Of a DNA stretch of 59,023 nucleotides, positions 53,988 to 59,023 are shown one piece after another. The position numbers and the translations under genes were made by a program. The stretch is from Bacteroidetes bacterium 46-16 (GTDB lineage: Bacteria > Bacteroidota > Bacteroidia > Chitinophagales > Chitinophagaceae): positions 1 through 59,023 of the forward strand of contig MKUN01000039.1 in assembly GCA_001897835.1 (NCBI GenBank). The letters run 5' to 3'. How positions within the stretch are numbered: position 1 is the stretch's first letter; each line of letters starts with the position of its first letter. Below the pieces are notes generated by a model. That model saw nothing but the letters and a program-made list of their open reading frames with translations, was not told the DNA's origin and did not search any database.

Positions 53988-55943
53988 ATGAAAAAGTCCT
54001 TGATCCTCATTGTATTAGTGTTTTCCTTTGTTTTTGCCCAGGCCCAGAATCCTACTTATCAGCAAAAGCTTTATTATACCTGTAAGATATGGGGTTTCAC
54101 AAAGTATTATCATTCCCGTGTTTCCAATTGCCAGGTCAATTGGGATAGCGTATTATTAGCCAGGCTCCCGCTTATTAAGAATGCGGTTACGTTCAATGAT
54201 TTTAACAATGAGCTTATTGCGATGCTTTCTGCAGCAGGGCCAATGGATATTGCTGCGAACCCGCTGCCGGATACAATAGCCCCGGAACTGAAACGAAACA
54301 GGAATTGGAACTGGATAAATGACCCGATGTTGAGGACAGATGTGCAGGTCGTATTGGATACAATAAAGAACAATTTCAGGCCGCACCCTATCTGTTGGGT
54401 GCATGATAATGACTATAACAACCCTAATTATTATGGCTGGCTGGTATTTCCTTATGACAGCCTGATGTCGAACAGTAACTTTTATACTAATTATCCTGAT
54501 GAATGGAACCGGCTGCTCACCATTTTCAAGCATTGGAATATCATCAATTATTTTAATCCCTATAATTATGTGCTCGATAAGCCCTGGGACACAACGTTAT
54601 ATAATAACATAGCCGATATTGCTGCGGCACCTGACTATCCCACCTTTGTGACCTCTTTTAAAAGAATGACCGGGGCAATGAATGATGCGCATACCGAGGG
54701 ACTTACCTGGACCAACTATTATTTATTCCCGGGCTTTTACACAGTTCCCCTTGTATTGCGTTATATAGAAAATAAATACGTGGTCGTAAAGTCAGGCATT
54801 CCCGGTGTAAGCGTGGGTGACGAGATCGTATCGGTTGATGGCCTTAGTGCGCAGCAATGGGAAGATAGCCTCAGTACATATGTATCCGCAGGCAATCCCT
54901 CGGTATTCAGGCGTTTTATGTGCCAGTATATCATTGCCGGCAATTATAACTCTTTAGCCGCAATAGTGTATAAAGATGCCAGCAATATTGACCATACAAT
55001 TAATCCCATCAGGAACCACAGCCCCTATGAACCCTTCTACGATTATTATCCTAACGACACCCTCGCTAATACTACCTGGACCACACTCGATTGTGGTGTG
55101 GTTTATGCCAATATTGGTAACCTGTATAACAGTGATGCCGATGTGATGTATAACATACACCATGATGCTCCGGCTATGATTATTGATATACGTAATTACC
55201 CCGTCGATGCTTCGGTATGGGACCTGTTATACCAGATGCTGGATGGCCCTAAATTTTTCGCAAAATTTACCATACCCGATGTTACTTATCCCGGCACCTT
55301 CTATTGGGATAATGATACAATAGGCTATGCAAACAACCCTGTACCCTATAATGGTAAAATAATTGTGCTGTTCAACCAGGAAACGCAAAGTGCGGCCGAA
55401 TTTGATTGTATGGGCCTGCAGGCCATGCCTAATGTGGAACTGATCGGCAGCCAGACAGCCGGGGCCGATGGTAATGTGACCTTCTTCAAGCTGAGCCAGG
55501 ACCTGCATGCAGGTTTCACGACCCTGGGTGTTTATTATCCCAACGGCGATAGTACACAACGTATAGGTATTGTACCGGATACTATTGTTACGCCTACACA
55601 GGCCGGCATCAGGCAGGGTAGGGATGAAGTATTGGAAGTAGCCATGGATAAAGCCTGTCAGGCGGCTTCGGTACAGGGACCCCAAGGCTTGCAAGCAGGT
55701 ATTAATATATATCCGAACCCCGCATCAGAAACGGTAAATATTGATGCCGTAAATACTGGTACTGGCAATGTACAGGTATTAATATCGGATATTACGGGGA
55801 AAATTTTGCTGGGTAAAGAATTTGATGTTACGGGTAAAGAAATGCATGGCTCCCTGGATGTGAGGTCGCTGGCAAGTGGTGTTTATATCTTGGAAATAAA
55901 AACAGCTGCAGGTCGCTTGATCCGGAAGTTTGTGAAAGAATAA
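53988..55943 (+). CDS. T9SS-secreted S41-family peptidase (651 aa)
   Basis: Start at 53988 (MKKSLILIVLVFSFVFAQAQ) gives a signal peptide; the ATG at 53940 is unlikely. A helical N-terminal part (about 25-150), a PDZ-like segment (about 250-300, GVSVGDEIVSVDGLSAQQW) and an S41 protease core follow. The nucleophile region is LFNQETQSAAEFDCMGLQ with the Ser in QSAAEF; QTAGADGNVTFF is the following loop. A T9SS type A sorting domain ends the protein (IYPNPASETVNIDA ... GVYILEIKTAAGRLIRKF). Expected to cleave proteins at or outside the cell surface. Confidence 0.9.
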   Translation: MKKSLILIVLVFSFVFAQAQNPTYQQKLYYTCKIWGFTKYYHSRVSNCQVNWDSVLLARLPLIKNAVTFNDFNNELIAMLSAAGPMDIAANPLPDTIAPELKRNRNWNWINDPMLRTDVQVVLDTIKNNFRPHPICWVHDNDYNNPNYYGWLVFPYDSLMSNSNFYTNYPDEWNRLLTIFKHWNIINYFNPYNYVLDKPWDTTLYNNIADIAAAPDYPTFVTSFKRMTGAMNDAHTEGLTWTNYYLFPGFYTVPLVLRYIENKYVVVKSGIPGVSVGDEIVSVDGLSAQQWEDSLSTYVSAGNPSVFRRFMCQYIIAGNYNSLAAIVYKDASNIDHTINPIRNHSPYEPFYDYYPNDTLANTTWTTLDCGVVYANIGNLYNSDADVMYNIHHDAPAMIIDIRNYPVDASVWDLLYQMLDGPKFFAKFTIPDVTYPGTFYWDNDTIGYANNPVPYNGKIIVLFNQETQSAAEFDCMGLQAMPNVELIGSQTAGADGNVTFFKLSQDLHAGFTTLGVYYPNGDSTQRIGIVPDTIVTPTQAGIRQGRDEVLEVAMDKACQAASVQGPQGLQAGINIYPNPASETVNIDAVNTGTGNVQVLISDITGKILLGKEFDVTGKEMHGSLDVRSLASGVYILEIKTAAGRLIRKFVKE

Positions 55944-55968
55944 TACCTGGTTTATTCAATGCATTAAA

Positions 55969-55997
55969 AATGTCCCGCAATAAAATTGCGGGACATT
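55969..55997 (+). terminator. Terminator of S41 peptidase gene
   Basis: AATGTCCCGCAAT and ATTGCGGGACATT form a perfect 13-bp stem with an AAA loop, followed by CTGTTTTG. It lies 25 bp after the stop. Confidence 0.88.
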
Positions 55998-56112
55998 CTG
56001 TTTTGTGGTTTTAGATTTCATTTTTTCAGCTATTGACCATGCATCCCCTCCTGTGGGGCTTTAGGGATAATTTGGAAATCTGTTTACCTTTATCGGCCAC
56101 AACTGATAATAA

Positions 56113-56763
56113 ATGCACTCACTTTCTGAAGAGAACTACCTCAAATCCATATTCAACCTGTCGCAAACAGGTAAAAAGATAACGCCTACTGCCATTGCCG
56201 AGTCTCTGGCTAATAACCCGGCATCGGTAGTAGATATGCTTAAGAAATTGGTGGAAAAGAAATTGGTGCAATATGATAAAAGCAAGGGTGCAAGGCTTAC
56301 CGACCATGGGCTGAAAACCGCACTCGATATAGTACGTAAACACCGGCTTTGGGAAGTTTTTCTCCAGGACAAGCTTGGCTACTCATGGGAAGAAGTGCAT
56401 GATGTTGCAGAACAACTGGAACACATCCATCATCCCGATCTTGCCGACAGGCTCGATAAATTTCTTGGTTTCCCGGAATATGATCCGCACGGTGACCCCA
56501 TACCACAGGCTGATGGTAAAATGGCCAAGTCTTTTAAAACTACGCTTGCCGAGATGGAGCCCAAACAACAGTGCAGGGTAGTGGCAGTTAAAGACACAGG
56601 TACGGCCTTCCTCCAGTACCTGAAAAAGCTGGGGATAGAAATAGGCTCTAAGATAAATATGGTCGAAAAGATTGATTACGACGATTCAATGGTGATACTG
56701 GTGGATAAAGGTGTAAAAACCACGGTGTCAAAGAAGTTTGCTGAAAGTGTGCTGGTGATATAG
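56113..56763 (+). CDS. DtxR/MntR-family metal-dependent repressor (216 aa)
   Basis: Order of parts: N-terminal winged helix (EENYLKSIFNLSQTGKKI, then AIAESLANNPASVVDMLKKL), dimerisation/metal domain with VRKHRLWEVFL, EEVHDVAEQLEHI and DPHGDPIP, and a C-terminal SH3/FeoA-like domain (about 150-216, CRVVAVKDTGTAFLQYL). Family members bind Mn2+ or Fe2+ and repress uptake genes. Its targets are not in the window; a metal transporter is expected elsewhere. Confidence 0.93.
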   Translation: MHSLSEENYLKSIFNLSQTGKKITPTAIAESLANNPASVVDMLKKLVEKKLVQYDKSKGARLTDHGLKTALDIVRKHRLWEVFLQDKLGYSWEEVHDVAEQLEHIHHPDLADRLDKFLGFPEYDPHGDPIPQADGKMAKSFKTTLAEMEPKQQCRVVAVKDTGTAFLQYLKKLGIEIGSKINMVEKIDYDDSMVILVDKGVKTTVSKKFAESVLVI

Positions 56764-56771
56764 TATTCTTA

Positions 56772-58043
56772 TCAGGCTTTCTTTACCAGTTCTACAAGCC
56801 GGTCTATCTCCTCTTTAGTGTTATAGATATGCGTTGAGACCCTTAAAGACTTAAGGCCGTTCTCACCAACACCCCGGATGCGTACCTTGTTTTCGGAACA
56901 GGTATTACAAAAATCCCCGAATGCCACGCCCTTTATCCTGAAGCCATTTACGCCGCATCTTGAACGATCTTCAGTAGGAGTGAGCATTTCTACCTTATCG
57001 CCGATGGCCAGTAATTGGTCTTGCGTGTATTTCCCGAGGGCCTTAATACGCCGGTGAATGTTTTCCATACCAATGGTTTCAATAAAGTCGATAGCTGCAT
57101 CAACACCTTTGTACAGGCCTGCGGCTTGTGTACCACCGTAGTAGCGGTGGGCGCTGTGTGCATAGCCCGTACTCGTAATAGGTACTGTCGCGGTGTTCCA
57201 TGTGCCCATATCGCTGCCGCCACCTACAAAGTAGGTTTGTATTGTATCCTGCAATTCTTTGCGCACATAGAGGAAGCCGGTACCCTTGGGGCCCAGCATC
57301 CATTTGTGGCAGCAACTGGCATAAGTATCGCAGCCCATATCGTGTAGGTCGAGGGGTAACATGCCTGGCCCGTGTGCTCCATCAATAGCGCAAAAAATAC
57401 CCTTTTCTTTTGCCATACGGCATATTTCCTTTACCGGTATTACCTGCCCCTGTGTGCATGGGATATGCGGCGTAGCGATCACGCGCGTTTTTTTAGTGAT
57501 AAGCGCTTCAATATTGTTTAGTGTCTCATGGGCAGTAGCGCCTGGAGTATAGGCTTTAATGACTATGCCATGCAGCTTCTGCCTGTTCAGCCAGGGGAAT
57601 GCATTGCCTACATGTTCATGGGTAGTTAGTATTACTTCATCGCCCTTTTTGAGCGGGTAGCCCCAGCAGGCTATATTGATACCATCGGTAACATTATGGG
57701 TAAGGGCTATCTCGTCCTCATCGGCCCCTACGAAGCGGGCTAGTTTTGCAGCGGTTGTTTCCCAGCCACCATAACCACCATGCATATCGCCTTCCATCAT
57801 GCCTTTATGCACTGCATCGATCACCGGGTAGGGCGAGGGCCCCATGGTGCCATTATTAAGATATGCCAGGTCTTTTGCAAGGGGGAAATTTTGACGCACG
57901 CTGGCCCAGTACTGTTCGTCATCCGTTATATCACCGTCTGCGGGAGTTGCAAGGGGCGTCCTTCCAAGTGCTTCTATTTCGCTAAGCGATAATGCAGCTA
58001 ATACAGATGCAGACCTGATAAAATTTCTACGGTTAAATTTCAT
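56772..58043 (-). CDS. Tat-exported class V aminotransferase / cysteine desulfurase-like PLP enzyme (423 aa)
   Basis: The start at 58043 (MKFNRRNFIRSASVLAALSL) yields a twin-arginine signal (RRNFIRS); an ATG seven codons upstream is less likely. The class V fold is clear: YLNNGTMGPSPYPVIDAV, LTHNVTDGINIACWGYPL, IDGAHGPGMLPLDLHDMG, and the PLP lysine in SCCHKWMLGPKGTGFLYV. It resembles the isopenicillin N epimerase-like branch. Such enzymes are usually cytosolic, so Tat export, with PLP loaded before transport, is unusual. Substrate unknown. Confidence 0.88.
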   Translation of the reverse strand: MKFNRRNFIRSASVLAALSLSEIEALGRTPLATPADGDITDDEQYWASVRQNFPLAKDLAYLNNGTMGPSPYPVIDAVHKGMMEGDMHGGYGGWETTAAKLARFVGADEDEIALTHNVTDGINIACWGYPLKKGDEVILTTHEHVGNAFPWLNRQKLHGIVIKAYTPGATAHETLNNIEALITKKTRVIATPHIPCTQGQVIPVKEICRMAKEKGIFCAIDGAHGPGMLPLDLHDMGCDTYASCCHKWMLGPKGTGFLYVRKELQDTIQTYFVGGGSDMGTWNTATVPITSTGYAHSAHRYYGGTQAAGLYKGVDAAIDFIETIGMENIHRRIKALGKYTQDQLLAIGDKVEMLTPTEDRSRCGVNGFRIKGVAFGDFCNTCSENKVRIRGVGENGLKSLRVSTHIYNTKEEIDRLVELVKKA

Positions 58044-58100
58044 GCGGCAATAAATTATAACCATTAAATATAATAAAAAGAAGATGAAAATACCGCAAAG

Positions 58101-58136
58101 AATAAAGCCAGGACTGTTTTGCAGCCTGGCTTTATT
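58101..58136 (-). terminator. Terminator of His-tailed lipoprotein gene
   Basis: AATAAAGCCAGG and CCTGGCTTTATT form a 12-bp stem, prolonged by CTG/CAG with one bulged A. It sits just after the minus-strand lipoprotein gene. The minus strand has an AT-rich tail. Confidence 0.75.
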
Positions 58137-58157
58137 GTTATCAATAATTAATGGAGA

Positions 58158-58847
58158 CTAGTGGCCATGATGCTCAAAATGGCAGTGATGATGCCTGCTA
58201 CGCAGGTTGTCCAGTATCATATGGTATAATGTAGCGTTTGAATGAGACGATATGACTATTGTACCATTAGTTAGCTGGGCATTTAGCAGCATGGTTTCTG
58301 TAATGCCGGATGTGACCCCGGAGAGGTCGATAGTTGTAATTGCGATATAGGAATCGTTATTGGTTATGGTTACGTTCTGGCTTTCTGTTTTTAGCTCGAT
58401 AAAATCATCCACTTCCAGTTTTACAGGGATAGTGCTTAGATCAGTAGCAAGAACACCATCTAATTCCATAGCTGGGTCAGCGGCTTTTTTGTCCAGATCT
58501 ATACGCAATTCTATTTCGTCGTATGTGCCTGCCGGAATGGTAAAATTGCCAAAGGTTGCAGCTATAGAAGACATAAGGTCTATTTGTTCATCTGTTGTTG
58601 AGGTGAATTCCGCTTTTACTCCATCTTGTTTTGCTTCAAATTTTATGGTTCGTGGGTAAGCATAGCCCGATGTCCATTGAATATTGGCATTTGCAGTACT
58701 TTTTTGGGCCAGCCCTGTGCTGGTATTGGTTGCGGTCAATTGATAGCTGAGCTGTGGTTGGCTATTATTTGTGTTTGTATCATTCTTCTTGCACGATGCC
58801 ATCAAAATACCAGCGGCCATTATCGTATACAAAGGTTTCCATCTCAT
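58158..58847 (-). CDS. Lipoprotein with His-rich C-terminal tail (229 aa)
   Basis: Lipoprotein signal: MRWKPLYTIMAAGILMASC with the lipidated Cys at about residue 19 followed by KKNDTNTNN. The mature part is strand-rich (about 35-210) with a DLS-type calcium-binding flavour but no recognised domain. The last residues RSRHHHCHFEHHGH hold seven histidines and one cysteine within 14 residues, which should bind Zn, Ni, Cu or Co strongly. Possibly a periplasmic or surface metal-binding lipoprotein. Single gene with own terminator. Confidence 0.82.
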   Translation of the reverse strand: MRWKPLYTIMAAGILMASCKKNDTNTNNSQPQLSYQLTATNTSTGLAQKSTANANIQWTSGYAYPRTIKFEAKQDGVKAEFTSTTDEQIDLMSSIAATFGNFTIPAGTYDEIELRIDLDKKAADPAMELDGVLATDLSTIPVKLEVDDFIELKTESQNVTITNNDSYIAITTIDLSGVTSGITETMLLNAQLTNGTIVISSHSNATLYHMILDNLRSRHHHCHFEHHGH

Positions 58848-58955
58848 GAGATAAATTTTTACTATTAACAGATAAGTTTCCGGAATAATATTGTAAAATG
58901 ATGCCAGCAGGCTAGAGGCAAGCCTAAGAAAAGCCTAAATTTTGTAAGGGAACAA

Positions 58956-58989
58956 AAAAGCCACAAAATCATATGATTCTGCGGCTTTT
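58956..58989 (-). terminator. Terminator of tRNA gene
   Basis: AAAAGCCACAAAATCAT and ATGATTCTGCGGCTTTT pair over 17 bases (two G-U pairs). On the minus strand the stem is followed by TTTTTTGTT. It lies directly after the 3' end of the tRNA. Confidence 0.85.
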
Positions 58990-58990
58990 G

Positions 58991-59023
58991 TGACCTTGTC
59001 AGGATTCAAACCTGAAACCTTTT
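58991..59023 (-). tRNA. 3' part of a tRNA gene, cut by the window edge
   Basis: On the minus strand, TCAGG-TTTGAAT-CCTGA is a T-arm with a 5-bp stem. It is followed by CAAGGTC and a discriminator A, the 3' acceptor strand, then by a strong terminator hairpin. The T-loop has T where C56 is usual (GGTTTGAATCC instead of GGTTCGAATCC). The anticodon lies outside the window, so the amino acid is unknown. CCA is not encoded. Confidence 0.85.

Overview
The window reads as a chromosomal segment of a Bacteroidota bacterium, most likely of the Chitinophagales/Chitinophagaceae type (inference from gene content, no search was run). Supporting signs are several secreted proteins with type IX secretion C-terminal sorting domains (type A and gliding-motility type B), PKD-repeat proteins, Bacteroidota-style promoters (TTTG - about 19 bp - TAnnTTTG), PadR/HAAS and PadR/PspC operons, and weak Shine-Dalgarno signals. 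The last bases hold the 3' part of a tRNA gene that runs off the window.

Region 1-5930 is the right end of an integrated mobile element. It starts with a GC-rich, highly folded non-coding module (about 171-325), followed by an IS-like or MITE-like inverted-repeat unit (668-836) and an AT-rich cargo of unknown genes: a HEPN-like protein with a small partner (1221-2406), and, convergent to it, an HNH_5-type nuclease with a small partner (2514-4147). It ends with a large serine recombinase (4418-5932). The recombinase gene runs into the 3' end of a host secreted LamG protein, which lost its C-terminus, so the attachment junction lies near 5905-5935.

Region 5930-24000 is ordinary core and envelope content: an acetyltransferase and TetR regulator with two matching operators, a PadR-PspC-DUF4440-like operon, a CPA2 antiporter, formate-tetrahydrofolate ligase, and a run of T9SS-secreted proteins plus a secreted NUC1-type nuclease.

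Region 24000-34000 holds an ACP-ketosynthase-inactive ketosynthase trio, an ECF sigma/anti-sigma pair, peptide deformylase, RuvX, and a tight biotin operon bioB-bioF-bioD-bioA whose last gene encodes a ferritin-like protein with a full diiron ligand set (E, ExxH, E, ExxH). This is the best candidate here for an undescribed function, because no pimelate-forming gene (bioC/H/W/I/Z) is visible.

Region 34000-59023 carries prfC, dnaG, a T9SS type B PKD protein, a Tet-like efflux pump overlapping recQ, a PadR-HAAS pair, an ALDH7-type dehydrogenase, a CDP-6-deoxyhexose operon (rfbF, rfbG, 3,5-epimerase), a RibD-type reductase, a NUDIX hydrolase divergent from pyrE, ispD, a small secreted protein built from six YKSDA repeats (a possible knotted DUF6150/Septknot protein), a T9SS S41 protease, an MntR/DtxR regulator, a Tat-signal PLP enzyme and a His-tailed lipoprotein.
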